Positions 15,508 to 23,896 of a DNA stretch of 43,165 bases are shown here, piece after piece. A model generated the notes under the pieces. It saw only the letters and a program-made list of their open reading frames with translations. It searched no databases and was not told where the DNA came from. The stretch is from a virus, in IMG/VR virus record IMGVR_UViG_3300047323_000115, positions 1 to 43,165 of that record. One strand, given 5' to 3'. Within the stretch, counting starts at the first letter, position 1. Every line of letters starts with the position of its first letter. Made by a program: the position numbers and the translations under genes.

Positions 15508-15681
15508 CTATTGCTTATCAACAGGCTTTTTAAATGTCAGGCAATTGGAGTAGCAGATACTAGTACACTCTGCATCTTCCTGCATACACTTGATAATGGC
15601 TTCCATGCACGATTCAGCTTCAATATTACGGAACACAAGCTCATTAGCTTTGTTCATGTAACCAAGTCTCCAAGTATCCAT
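15508..15681 (-). CDS. Hypothetical cysteine-containing protein, 57 aa
   Basis: ATG 15681 has AGGAG 9 nt upstream; TAG is at 15508-15510. The product has five cysteines (ESC, IKC, AEC, SIC, SNC) in its second half, enough for a small metal site. It is the first gene behind the promoter at 15749-15777, so probably the first early message made after infection. No family recognised. Confidence 0.65.
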   Translation of the reverse strand: MDTWRLGYMNKANELVFRNIEAESCMEAIIKCMQEDAECTSICYSNCLTFKKPVDKQ

Positions 15682-15748
15682 TTCTAATCACTCCTATCAA
15701 GTATCTGAATCATCTTGCTTACTTACTAAATACTGTGCTGCTAAGGTC

Positions 15749-15777
15749 ATTATACTAAGCTGTCAATAGTTTGGCAA
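15749..15777 (-). promoter_or_regulatory. Early sigma70-type promoter
   Basis: Minus strand: TTGCCA, 17-nt spacer, TATAAT. Predicted start near 15742, giving a leader of about 60 nt to ATG 15681. It is the outermost promoter of the minus arm. A TTGACA inside the spacer is too close to the -10 box (6 nt) to be the -35. Confidence 0.75.
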
Positions 15778-16033
15778 TAGGTTTTGGTCATTGTATTAAT
15801 CTATCGTTCCAATAGTTGAAAGCTATCGGCAATATCTATGCCAATTACAAGCATGAATGTATGTATAAACTCAGATGATAATGATTCGCATTCAATAGTA
15901 AGTACTCACTAACTGACGGGGGGGATGGGAACCTTTTTTGGTCATGGCCGCCGCTCTTGTCCTAAGGAGCATAATAAAAATTACTAAACTTTTTTAGCAC
16001 AATCCCCCCTGTATATAAGTAACTAACCAAAGC

Positions 16034-16047
16034 ATACTTATAAGTAT
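16034..16047. promoter_or_regulatory. 14-bp perfect palindrome before the late operon
   Basis: ATACTTATAAGTAT is its own reverse complement and lies 31 bp before the TerS start. Its position and symmetry suggest an operator for a dimeric regulator, or a leader RNA element. No second perfect copy was seen. Confidence 0.5.
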
Positions 16048-16078
16048 CAAATCTCACCAATTATTAGGAGTATCAATC

Positions 16079-16765
16079 ATGTCGGAACTTCAGACTGCAA
16101 GGAGCCAAACAGAGAAGCGAGCAATTGAGTTACTAGGTTCTGGACTCAGTGCTAGTGTGGTAGCAACAGCTGTTGGAGTTAGTGAAAGCAGAATCTCGCA
16201 ACTCATGAGTGATAAATCATTCGCTGAGGAAGTTGCAACTCTCAGGTTCCAGAATCTCCAGAAACACAATGAGATGGACAATGCGTATGATCGCATGGAA
16301 AAGAAAGTAGCAGGCCAGTTGGAAGATATGTTACCATTGATGATGCGGCCCATGGAGTTATTGAAGGCTGCAAGTGTCATTAATAGCATGAAGCGAAGGG
16401 GCTCTAGTAGCCCAGATCAGATGGTATCTCAGAATCAAGTTGTTCAGTTGCTGATGCCAACTGTTATTACCCAGAAGTTCACAACCAATGTAAACAACCA
16501 AGTTATACACGCAGGTAATCAAACCCTCGAAACAATCCAAGGTACTCAGCTGTTAGCAGCAGCTAAAGCTAAAGCTCAGCATATGAATGCCAATAACCTA
16601 GGCTTGCACAATCATGGAACAAATTACACAGAAAGCAAACAACTCACAAATCAGTCAGTTGGAACGGGGGGAATCCAAGCAGGAATCCAAACAATTGAAC
16701 CAGCAGAAATTAGAGAACAACAACAAAGCAAGGGCGCTGGAACTGCTGCTATCTATGCAAAATAA
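16079..16765 (+). CDS. terS: Terminase small subunit (DNA recognition), 228 aa
   Basis: An N-terminal helix-turn-helix (about residues 20-45: GLSASVVATAVGVSESRISQ) is followed by a helical region (EEVATLRFQNLQKHNEMDNA) and a Gln/Asn/Thr-rich C-terminal half. This layout, and its place 45 nt before TerL as the first late gene, fit a small terminase that recognises the packaging site on concatemeric DNA and recruits TerL. AGGAG lies 8 nt before ATG. An alternative is a sequence-specific regulator, because the motif alone shows only DNA binding. Confidence 0.75.
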   Translation: MSELQTARSQTEKRAIELLGSGLSASVVATAVGVSESRISQLMSDKSFAEEVATLRFQNLQKHNEMDNAYDRMEKKVAGQLEDMLPLMMRPMELLKAASVINSMKRRGSSSPDQMVSQNQVVQLLMPTVITQKFTTNVNNQVIHAGNQTLETIQGTQLLAAAKAKAQHMNANNLGLHNHGTNYTESKQLTNQSVGTGGIQAGIQTIEPAEIREQQQSKGAGTAAIYAK

Positions 16766-16809
16766 TTATAGCTCAGTATCTTCAGTGACCACTAAGAAGG
16801 GAAATAATT

Positions 16810-18384
16810 ATGGGTAAGACTTTATTGGAATCTTTGGGAGCTAGTGATGACGAAATTAAAGCAGCAAGAGCGGATGCAGAGATTGCCACCTTTGCACATA
16901 CGCAAGCAGAAATCCCAGTACAAGAAGCAACTTTCGAAGCAGATCAAGTCCACGATCTTGCAAGAGACTCCCTTGACTTCCTTGCAGCTCTTGCAGCTCC
17001 GACTGTCTTTCAATTCCTATTTCCGCCAGTATTTATAAGTGTGTGGATTTGGTTGCTAGATGAACTTAAAAAGCCCAGATCTTTCCCACAGTTGGCTCTG
17101 GGATTACCTCGTGGCTTTGGTAAGACTACAGTCATTAAATTATTTGTACTCTATTGCATCCTGTTTACAAATAAGAAGTTCATTCTTGTTATTTCCAATA
17201 CAGCTAAATTAGCTGAGAATATTATCTTCGACATTGCGGCATTCTTAGATGAACCCAATATCAAGAAAGTATTTGGAGATTGGAGACAAGGATTAGTACA
17301 AGATACCCAAGCAATGAAGAAGTTCGGCTTTCGTGGAAGGAACATAGTTCTGGCAGGTATTGGCGCAGGTACTAGCCTCCGAGGCATGAACATTAATAAC
17401 GAACGTCCTGATATCATGATATTTGAAGATATCCAATCTCGTGAAGAAGCTGATTCCGAAGTACTCTCCAATGCACTAGAACAGTGGATGGTTGGTACTG
17501 CGATGAAAGCTAAATCTCCAGCTGGCTGCATGTTCCTATTTGTAGCTAATATGTATCCTACTAAGTGGTCGATTCTTCGGAGATTAAAGGCCAATCCTAA
17601 CTGGGCTAAATTCATTGCTGGGGGCATTCTTGCGGACGGTACTTCGCTGTGGGAAGACTTGCAGCCAATTGAGCAGTTAACTAGAGAATTTGAGAATGAC
17701 CTTGCAATGGGTCGTCCGGAAGTATTTTATTCAGAAGTTCTTAATGATGAGAATGCAGCATCTAATAACCTTCTAGACTTCTCCAAGATACAAGATTATC
17801 CATGGCCCAATGATCAGATACCAGAAGGTAACTTTGTTATTATTGACCCATCTGGATGGAAGAAAAAATCAGATGAAGTAGCAGTTGGTTATTTTGAAGT
17901 CCATGCAAACAAGCCAGTTCTGAGGAAGTTGAAATCAGAGAGGATGTCTCCTTCAGACACTATTCGAGCTGGCATTAAATTCTGTCTTGAAAATAACTGT
18001 CGTCTTGTATGTATTGAATCTGTAGCTTATCAGGCCACTCTAGCTTATTGGTTTGATTTCATCTGTAAGCAACTTGGAATTGCGGGCATTCAGTGTGTTG
18101 AGATTTACCCCGGTGGTAACTCTAAGAATGCTCGTATCCTTCAGATGTTTAAAGATTACCAAGCTGGTGAAGTTGTTATTCATGGTGAGCTACGAGCTGA
18201 AGTTCATGCACAGATGGTTACTTTCAATCCTCTGAAGCTAGATAATAGTGATGACATCTTGGACTTGCTCTGTTATGCTCCTCGCGTGCAAGCTGAGTTT
18301 GGTCAGCATATTGTAGCTATTGGTGAGATCAGGGAACTAGAACATTCTGATATTGATGTTGATGGATTTAACTCATGCTTTTAA
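16810..18384 (+). CDS. terL: Terminase large subunit (packaging ATPase-nuclease), 524 aa
   Basis: The ATPase domain has Walker A LPRGFGKT (residues 99-106) and Walker B DIMIFED (201-207, E206 catalytic). The RNase H-like nuclease domain has VIIDPSG (D346), LVCIES (E403) and NSDDILD (D481, D482, D485), giving a complete acidic triad. The protein threads DNA into the prohead through the portal and cuts concatemers. Length is usual for a podovirus TerL. The start has AAGGGA upstream. The N-terminal 60 residues are Ala/Glu-rich and may contact TerS. Confidence 0.95.
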   Translation: MGKTLLESLGASDDEIKAARADAEIATFAHTQAEIPVQEATFEADQVHDLARDSLDFLAALAAPTVFQFLFPPVFISVWIWLLDELKKPRSFPQLALGLPRGFGKTTVIKLFVLYCILFTNKKFILVISNTAKLAENIIFDIAAFLDEPNIKKVFGDWRQGLVQDTQAMKKFGFRGRNIVLAGIGAGTSLRGMNINNERPDIMIFEDIQSREEADSEVLSNALEQWMVGTAMKAKSPAGCMFLFVANMYPTKWSILRRLKANPNWAKFIAGGILADGTSLWEDLQPIEQLTREFENDLAMGRPEVFYSEVLNDENAASNNLLDFSKIQDYPWPNDQIPEGNFVIIDPSGWKKKSDEVAVGYFEVHANKPVLRKLKSERMSPSDTIRAGIKFCLENNCRLVCIESVAYQATLAYWFDFICKQLGIAGIQCVEIYPGGNSKNARILQMFKDYQAGEVVIHGELRAEVHAQMVTFNPLKLDNSDDILDLLCYAPRVQAEFGQHIVAIGEIRELEHSDIDVDGFNSCF

Positions 18385-18402
18385 ATATTAGGAACTTAAA
18401 TT

Positions 18403-18648
18403 ATGACATGGCAATTTAGTGCTGATCAATTGATTAAATCAACCTTAGGTTCTGTTGATCCAAATAATCCACAAGCTACAGCAGTTGGTGTTGATACACT
18501 TAGAACTGCACTCCGTTCCGGTGGAGATAGTGAAGATGCAGAGCAGAATAAAGATAAAGAGAATAATGAAGGAGATCTTGTAGATAACTCTGGATCTTCT
18601 ACTAGTGACGCAGTAGTTAATTTTGTAGCTTCCATCTTAGGTTTTTAA
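18403..18648 (+). CDS. Hypothetical protein between terminase and portal, 81 aa
   Basis: Highly acidic middle (SGGDSEDAEQNKDKENNEGD) with a short hydrophobic C-terminus (VVNFVASILGF). It lies between TerL and portal, 18 nt after TerL. The acidic low-complexity core suggests a disordered or DNA-mimicking protein, but no family is recognised. Confidence 0.65.
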   Translation: MTWQFSADQLIKSTLGSVDPNNPQATAVGVDTLRTALRSGGDSEDAEQNKDKENNEGDLVDNSGSSTSDAVVNFVASILGF

Positions 18649-18681
18649 TCCCCACATAATTTCCAATAACTAGGAATATCC

Positions 18682-20700
18682 ATGACACTCCCAAACACCC
18701 CAATCCCTCTGCGTCCTAAATCACAACAAGCGGTTATTGAATATCTTAAAGAATGTTTTGGTCTTTATAATAAGGGCATTAATATTCGTGAAAAGTTACG
18801 AGAACTGGACATTGCTTATAACCGTGAGAAGAATCAACTAGCAGAACATAAGCGAGCCAAGGCAGCTAATACTTATGGTGATCAGAACCGTTTTCAGGAT
18901 CTCACCATTCCTGTTGTTATGCCACAGGTTGAGGCCGCAGTAGTTTACCAATCCTCTGTATTCCTGCAAGGTACTCCTATCTTCGGCATTGCACCTTCTC
19001 CCCAGTATGCAGCTGAAGGTTTGCAGATGGAATCTCTTATGGCGAATCATGCTACTAAGGGTGGTTGGGTTCGTGAGTTGCAAATGAGTTTTCGAGATGG
19101 TTTTAAATACAATCTCGCAGCAGTGGAAGTTGTATGGGAACGTAAGACTACTGCATCTCTGGAGTCTGATGTTAATTTTGGTAATGGCAAGGTTGGTAAG
19201 CCTAAGGAAACTATCTGGGAAGGTAACGTCTTCCGTAAGATGGATCTGTATAATAGTTTCTGGGATCTTCGTGTAGCTCCAACTCGTGTTCACCTTGATG
19301 GTGAGTTCGCAGGTTATAAGCTGCTGATGTCTCGTATCAAACTGAAGAGCTTTATTAATGAACTTCCAGATAAGATTATTGGAAACATTAAGGAAGCGTT
19401 TGAATCTGGTAATGGCGCAGGCAGTGGTATTAATGCTCTGAACAGTATCTTCAATTACTATGTGCCAGAACTGAATGTTCATGGTGGCTTGCTGGATGGA
19501 GCTAACCAAGGTATGAATTGGATGAACTGGGCAGGACTGTCCGGTGCAGATACCAATAAGATTCAGTATAAGAATATGTATGATGTTACTATTCTGTACG
19601 CACGAATCCTGCCTAGTGATTTCGCAATGATTGTTCCGCAGGCTAATACGCCGCAGATCTGGAAGTTTATCATTGTGAATAACGAAGTTCTTATTTATGC
19701 TGAACGCCAGACTAATGCTCACAACATGCTGCCGATTCTGTTTATGCAGCCGAATGAAGATGGACTTGGCTATCAGACTAAATCTCTTGCTAAGAATGTG
19801 GAGCCAATTCAGGATATTTCCAGTGCCCTGATGAACTCGGTAATTGCAGCCCGTCGTCGCGCCGTTAGTGACCGTGGCATTTATGATCCAAGTCGCATCG
19901 ATCACAAGCATATTAATAGTGCTAATCCATCAGCTAAGATTCCAGTTAAAGCATCTGCATATGGTAAGCCACTGAATGAAGCTTACTATTCAATTCCATT
20001 TAAGGATGACCAATCTCCTTTGATGATGCAGCAAGTTGGTATGCTTGGACAGTTCGCTAATCAAGTTAGTGGACAGAATCCAGCTAAGCAAGGCCAGTTT
20101 GTTAAAGGTAATAAAACTACTCATGAATTTGATACTGTCATGGGTAATGCTAATGGCCGTGATCAAGCAACCTCTATGCTTCTGGAAGCACAGTTCTTTA
20201 CTCCTGCCAAGGAAATACTGAAGCTGAACATCCTCCAATATCAAGGTACTGGAGATGTGTATAATCCTAAGCAGAAGACTCAAGTTGCTATTGATCCTGT
20301 TGCACTGAGAAAGGCAGCATTGGAGTTTCAAATCTCTGATGGTCTGACTCCTACGGATAAGCTTATTAATGGTGATGTTCTGGCTGTAGCATTCCAGCAG
20401 CTTGGTCAGCCTAATTCGCCAGTGGCCGCAGGATATAACTTAGCACCATTGTTCACGTATCTTATGAATACTCAGGGTGCTGATCTTGCTCCGTTTGAGA
20501 AGTCTCCTGAACAGCAAGCATATGAGCAGGCTGTTGGACAGTGGCAGCAAGTTGTTATGCAGATTGCTAAAACTAGCCCGAATATTAAGCCAGAACAATA
20601 TCCGCCACAACCTACTCCACAACAGTATGGCTATCAACCTGCTGGTAACAATGTTGCTAAGCCTCAGAACCAACAGCAACAACAGCCGGCCAGTGCTTGA
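18682..20700 (+). CDS. Portal protein (head-tail connector), 672 aa
   Basis: Large protein directly after terminase in the late operon. The N-terminal part (LRELDIAYNREKNQLAEHKR, then LTIPVVMPQVEAAVVYQSSV) is characteristic of podoviral portals of the SU10/Kuravirus-like type. The central region is mixed alpha/beta, and the C-terminus is Pro/Gln-rich with QQQQQP, probably disordered. As a dodecameric ring it nucleates head assembly with scaffold, forms the DNA channel, and docks TerL. Its stop is followed by the structured 233-nt gap. Confidence 0.88.
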   Translation: MTLPNTPIPLRPKSQQAVIEYLKECFGLYNKGINIREKLRELDIAYNREKNQLAEHKRAKAANTYGDQNRFQDLTIPVVMPQVEAAVVYQSSVFLQGTPIFGIAPSPQYAAEGLQMESLMANHATKGGWVRELQMSFRDGFKYNLAAVEVVWERKTTASLESDVNFGNGKVGKPKETIWEGNVFRKMDLYNSFWDLRVAPTRVHLDGEFAGYKLLMSRIKLKSFINELPDKIIGNIKEAFESGNGAGSGINALNSIFNYYVPELNVHGGLLDGANQGMNWMNWAGLSGADTNKIQYKNMYDVTILYARILPSDFAMIVPQANTPQIWKFIIVNNEVLIYAERQTNAHNMLPILFMQPNEDGLGYQTKSLAKNVEPIQDISSALMNSVIAARRRAVSDRGIYDPSRIDHKHINSANPSAKIPVKASAYGKPLNEAYYSIPFKDDQSPLMMQQVGMLGQFANQVSGQNPAKQGQFVKGNKTTHEFDTVMGNANGRDQATSMLLEAQFFTPAKEILKLNILQYQGTGDVYNPKQKTQVAIDPVALRKAALEFQISDGLTPTDKLINGDVLAVAFQQLGQPNSPVAAGYNLAPLFTYLMNTQGADLAPFEKSPEQQAYEQAVGQWQQVVMQIAKTSPNIKPEQYPPQPTPQQYGYQPAGNNVAKPQNQQQQQPASA

Positions 20701-20933
20701 ACCTACTTGCCATTAGCTGAACGTCGCGTATCGCTGGGCGCAGGGGCTGATAAACCTATAAGCAGATGGATACCAAGGAAATAGTGTGAGATTGCAGCGC
20801 CGACGTAAGGAGTGCGACCAATTGAAACACCCTTGGTACCTACTGTGTTAGGTTAGCATCCCCTGATAAAGCCCCGGTGAGAAGCAGAGAGCAGCGGAAC
20901 ATTTATACATAACTAATAACCTGAAAGAATAAC
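20701..20933 (+). ncRNA. Candidate structured RNA between portal and scaffold genes
   Basis: No reading frame of useful length is present. The central 180 nt (20721-20900) are about 53% G+C, unlike other gaps here. Proposed helices are: CAGGGG 20741-20746 with CCCCTG 20860-20865; AACCTA 20753-20758 with TAGGTT 20849-20854; TACCAAGG 20771-20778 with CCTTGGTA 20831-20838; GTGT 20784-20787 with ACAC 20827-20830. ACGTCG 20721-20726 with CGACGT 20801-20806 and CGCTG 20732-20736 with CAGCG 20795-20799 cross these and form a pseudoknot. GGGGCT 20743-20748 may instead pair with AGCCCC 20870-20875. CTGATAAA occurs twice (20747, 20863). No group I, hammerhead or tRNA core is recognised. Confidence 0.65.
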
Positions 20934-21224
20934 ATGGCAACTACTGTACCTAATCAATTCACTCAATATAATCTTGCTGATGCTGAGTCTCTGGCTGGAC
21001 AGACTCTCAGTATTAATCAACTGATGGTGCTTCAGAATCTTCGTGCTGAATATGCGCTTAAGAAGATTGCACTAGTATATACTCCAGATGCTCACCAACA
21101 ATATCTGCAACAGGAAGCAGAAATTACTGGTTGGCTCAACTGTCTTAATTATATTATGGATTCCAATGAAGCTGCTAGGGAGGCCATTGTAACTGCTGCT
21201 AATAGCGGAAACAACGAATCCTGA
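20934..21224 (+). CDS. Small structural-region protein, 96 aa
   Basis: Helical protein (LSINQLMVLQNLRAEYALKK, QQYLQQEAEITGWLNCLNYI) between portal and scaffold. Similar small proteins are found at this place in related podoviruses; their role is unknown. A minor virion or assembly component is likely from context. The start follows CTGAAAGAATAAC, a weak ribosome site. Confidence 0.7.
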   Translation: MATTVPNQFTQYNLADAESLAGQTLSINQLMVLQNLRAEYALKKIALVYTPDAHQQYLQQEAEITGWLNCLNYIMDSNEAAREAIVTAANSGNNES

Positions 21225-21225
21225 C

Positions 21226-21254
21226 GTGACAGACTTACATGAACCTATCATAAT
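21226..21254 (+). promoter_or_regulatory. Internal late promoter for scaffold and capsid
   Basis: Plus strand: GTGACA, 17-nt spacer, CATAAT. The -35 differs from consensus by one base and the -10 matches the early promoters of this genome. The predicted start near 21261 gives a leader of about 55 nt to the scaffold ATG at 21316. With the terminator at 23355-23393 it would define a scaffold-capsid transcript. Confidence 0.75.
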
Positions 21255-21315
21255 CACGTCCGTACTAAGTAACAAAACCCACAGTATTAACTCATCCAAT
21301 TCTCGGAGATTTTAA

Positions 21316-22074
21316 ATGTCTATTTTTGAAAAGCTGTTTGGTAATGCGCAACCTGCGCCAGCACCTGCTCCTGCTCCGCAAGCGGCTCCTGCAACTCCCG
21401 GCAATATTCCAGCTGTGCCACCTGCTAATAATCCAGTAGCTACTAATGGTACTGCTCCTAACGGTGTTGTTCCTAATGATCCTGCTACTAACGGAACTGC
21501 TGCTCCTAGTCTTGATGCATTTAAAGATATCTGGAGTGTTGATCCTAACGCAGGTGCACAAGGACAACCACTGTTTAATGTTGATCAAGCTAAGATGTTG
21601 GAAGCTGCACGTAAGCAGAACTTCACTAGCGGCATTAATCCTGATCTGGTAAACAAGGTTGCTGCTGGTGGTGCTGAAGGTGTGCAAGCAATGATGGAAA
21701 TTATGAATATGGTTTCCCAGAATGTGTACGCACAATCTGCATTCGCTGGTACTAAGCTAATTGAAGGTGCGCTTGATAAGTCGCAGTTTGCACGATCAGC
21801 TGATCTAGATACCCGTTTCAAGTCTCTGAGTGTGAGTAATAACCTAGCAGAACAAAACCCAATCTTCAACAACCCTGCAGCTAAGCCAATGCTGGATATG
21901 GTTAAGAACCAGATCTTGGTTAAGCATCCTAACGCTTCGCAACAAGAACTTACGAGGATGGCTCAGGATTACCTGACTAGCTTCGCAAATGAAATCTCAG
22001 CGCCGCAAGCCCAACAACAGCAACAGCAACAAGCTAAAGCTGCACAGGGTACGGATTGGTCTACTTTCCTGTAA
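21316..22074 (+). CDS. Scaffold protein, 252 aa
   Basis: N-terminal 70 residues are Pro/Ala/Asn-rich low complexity (repeated APAP, TNGTAPNG), the centre is helical (GVQAMMEIMNMVSQNVYAQS, LDTRFKSL), and the C-terminus has a run of seven Gln then a basic/acidic tip TDWSTFL. This composition and its place directly before the major capsid gene are typical of a scaffolding protein that directs capsid assembly and then leaves the prohead. CGGAG lies 8 nt upstream of ATG. Confidence 0.85.
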   Translation: MSIFEKLFGNAQPAPAPAPAPQAAPATPGNIPAVPPANNPVATNGTAPNGVVPNDPATNGTAAPSLDAFKDIWSVDPNAGAQGQPLFNVDQAKMLEAARKQNFTSGINPDLVNKVAAGGAEGVQAMMEIMNMVSQNVYAQSAFAGTKLIEGALDKSQFARSADLDTRFKSLSVSNNLAEQNPIFNNPAAKPMLDMVKNQILVKHPNASQQELTRMAQDYLTSFANEISAPQAQQQQQQQAKAAQGTDWSTFL

Positions 22075-22113
22075 TTTGATTTAACTTAATTTCCTAACTA
22101 CTCTGGAGTCTAT

Positions 22114-23334
22114 ATGTCTACTGGTACTTTTACTACTGCGCAACTGACGCAGGATTTGGCAGCAAAGAGCTTTGCTGGTATGATTACCCGCCTGATGCCA
22201 AACGGTTCTGCACCGTTGTTTGGTATGTCGGCAATGCTGGCTAACGAAACTGCTGTTCAAGTTGAACACGGATTCTTCACCAAAACTATGCTGTTCCCGT
22301 CGCTGACGCTGGCAGCTTCGGCTCTGAGTACTGATACTACTCTGACGGTTCTTAGCACTGCTAACGTTCTGCCGGGTATGATCATGCAGGTTCCAACTAC
22401 CAACGAGAACGTTATTATCAATAGCGTTACCGATGCAACTCACGTGACTGTGACTCGTGCTGTTGGTACTGTTGCTGCTGCTGCTATTGCTAACTCGGTT
22501 GCAATTAATCAGATTGGTAACGCATACGAAGAAGGTTCTGTGCGTCCGAACTCGCTGATTATCAATCCGGTGCGTATCACTAACTACACCCAGATCTTCC
22601 GTAATACTTGGGCGATTACTGATACCATCCGTGCTACGCTGATGATTGCTGGCGAATCTAACGATGCTGAGTCGCGTCAAGATTGCGCAGCTTTCCACGC
22701 AGCTGATATCGAGAAAGCACTGATCTTTGGTCAGAAGTCGCAAGGTGTTCGCAATGGTATGCCATTCCGTACCATGGATGGTCTGATTAACATTGTTAAC
22801 AACCTGTCCTACTACCCTTCGAGCTACGCTGCTCCTAACGTTAGTACTGCTGGTGCAACTACTAACTACACGCAGCTGGAAACCATGCTGGATCCAATGT
22901 TCAACCAGACTACGGATCCTAAGGTTGCTAACGAACGTGTTCTGTTTGTTGGCGGTGGTGCTAAGAAGGTGATCAACAAGATTGGTCAGCTGAATGGTAC
23001 TTACATGATGGTTGATGGTGCTACTAGCTATGGTCTGCAATTCTCGACCTTCAAAACTAGCCGTGGTACTTTCCGCCTGATTGAGCACCCGCTGTTTAAC
23101 ACCAATGCTAACTGGTCGAAGATGGCTGTTGGTGTTGATCTCTCTACCTTCAAGGTTGCTTATCTGGGTGATCGCAAGACTCAGAATAAGGAATTCAACA
23201 CTGATGGTAAGGAAGCCAATGACAACGGTGTGGATGCAGTTGGTGGTACTCTGACTACTGAGATGACTTGCGTGGTGAAGAACCCGCCAGCTAACTCGGT
23301 GGTGTACAACCTGACTGCTGGTGCACAAGGTTAA
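22114..23334 (+). CDS. Major capsid protein, SU10-type (DUF5309-like), 406 aa
   Basis: Follows the scaffold gene and shows the strongest codon bias in the window (CTG, GTT, CGT, AAC). The N-terminal TFTTAQLTQDLAAKSFAGMI and RLMPNGSAPLFGM segments, the FRNTWAITDTIRATLMIAGE region and the C-terminal RLIEHPLF match the SU10 major head protein family with an HK97 fold. Residues about 65-130 (DTTLTVLSTANVLPGMIMQV onward) look like an inserted beta domain in the first part. A strong terminator lies 21 nt after the stop. Confidence 0.9.
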   Translation: MSTGTFTTAQLTQDLAAKSFAGMITRLMPNGSAPLFGMSAMLANETAVQVEHGFFTKTMLFPSLTLAASALSTDTTLTVLSTANVLPGMIMQVPTTNENVIINSVTDATHVTVTRAVGTVAAAAIANSVAINQIGNAYEEGSVRPNSLIINPVRITNYTQIFRNTWAITDTIRATLMIAGESNDAESRQDCAAFHAADIEKALIFGQKSQGVRNGMPFRTMDGLINIVNNLSYYPSSYAAPNVSTAGATTNYTQLETMLDPMFNQTTDPKVANERVLFVGGGAKKVINKIGQLNGTYMMVDGATSYGLQFSTFKTSRGTFRLIEHPLFNTNANWSKMAVGVDLSTFKVAYLGDRKTQNKEFNTDGKEANDNGVDAVGGTLTTEMTCVVKNPPANSVVYNLTAGAQG

Positions 23335-23354
23335 TTAATCCTGTAATTCCTATT

Positions 23355-23393
23355 GCAGTGAGTCTGTTATATTTAGCAGCTCACTGCTTTTTT
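23355..23393 (+). terminator. Rho-independent terminator after major capsid gene
   Basis: GCAGTGAG (23355-23362) pairs with CTCACTGC (23380-23387), followed by six T. Loop is 17 nt. Partial termination here would raise scaffold and capsid messages over the tail genes. Confidence 0.85.
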
Positions 23394-23416
23394 ATACCCT
23401 AAATCTGGAGTTTAAT

Positions 23417-23869
23417 ATGTCCCCGAATACCAAAGCCCTCATCGAAAAAGTTCAAGCTACCGAAGGTACTGTTGTTATCTTCCGTAACACTCTGCCTAAC
23501 TCCCGCTTCGCTCTGTCGAATGGTAAAGAGTGCATCTTCCTTGCTGGTAAGTATGCTACTTCCGATGCCAAGGAAATTGAAGAACTGATGACGGAAGTTG
23601 AAACTAACAACCCGCACATCTCCATCAACAAAGATGAAGTTCTGGTTGAGCGTGCAATGCTTGATCCGATGGAAGCTCTGCGTCGTAGCATCATTGCAGA
23701 ACACGAAGCAGCTCAAGCAGCAATGCAAGCAGCTGGTGCTGATTACGGCAATAGCGAACAAGGTAAGCTGAACGTTGCTTCTAGTACTGATGTTGCAGCT
23801 GCTAGCTCTGGTTCGTCCAGCGGTGCTGTTTCCACTGGTGCCAAGATCGTTGCAGGCCCTCGCGGTTAA
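23417..23869 (+). CDS. Head-region protein after capsid, 150 aa
   Basis: A compact N-terminal domain (TVVIFRNTLPNSRFALSNGK, CIFLAGKY) is followed by an acidic helix and an Ala/Ser-rich tail (AAASSGSSSGAVSTGAK). Position just after the major capsid gene suggests a decoration, head-completion or minor capsid protein. Codon use is as biased as the capsid. No family is certain. Confidence 0.65.
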   Translation: MSPNTKALIEKVQATEGTVVIFRNTLPNSRFALSNGKECIFLAGKYATSDAKEIEELMTEVETNNPHISINKDEVLVERAMLDPMEALRRSIIAEHEAAQAAMQAAGADYGNSEQGKLNVASSTDVAAASSGSSSGAVSTGAKIVAGPRG

Positions 23870-23896
23870 TTCTTATTAATTCTTTTCGGTGAAAAC

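Larger units (their letters stand above)
15682..16078. other. 397-nt divergent control region between early and late arms
   Basis: No gene is seen. It contains the minus early promoter (15749-15777), a G7 run (15918-15924) whose GGGGGGAT can pair with ATCCCCCC at 16002-16009, T-rich runs at 15933-15939 and 15990-15995, a 14-bp palindrome (16034-16047), and the AGGAG site for TerS. I could not find a convincing plus-strand sigma70 promoter. Its place just before the terminase genes also makes it a possible packaging (pac or cos) region. Confidence 0.6.

Noticed and set aside
16614-16817. 67-codon frame overlapping the end of TerS
   Set aside because: Gln/Asn/Ser-rich composition copies the TerS sequence in another frame and it overlaps the TerL start.
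20701-20933. Group I intron, hammerhead ribozyme or tRNA
   Set aside because: No group I P7 core (AGACTA/TAGTC), no CUGAUGA-GAAA pair, and no T-loop or CCA-ended cloverleaf could be found.
22081-23328. 415-codon open frame antisense to the major capsid gene
   Set aside because: It mirrors the strongly biased capsid codons, which remove antisense stops; its composition is unlike a protein and no ribosome site or context supports it.
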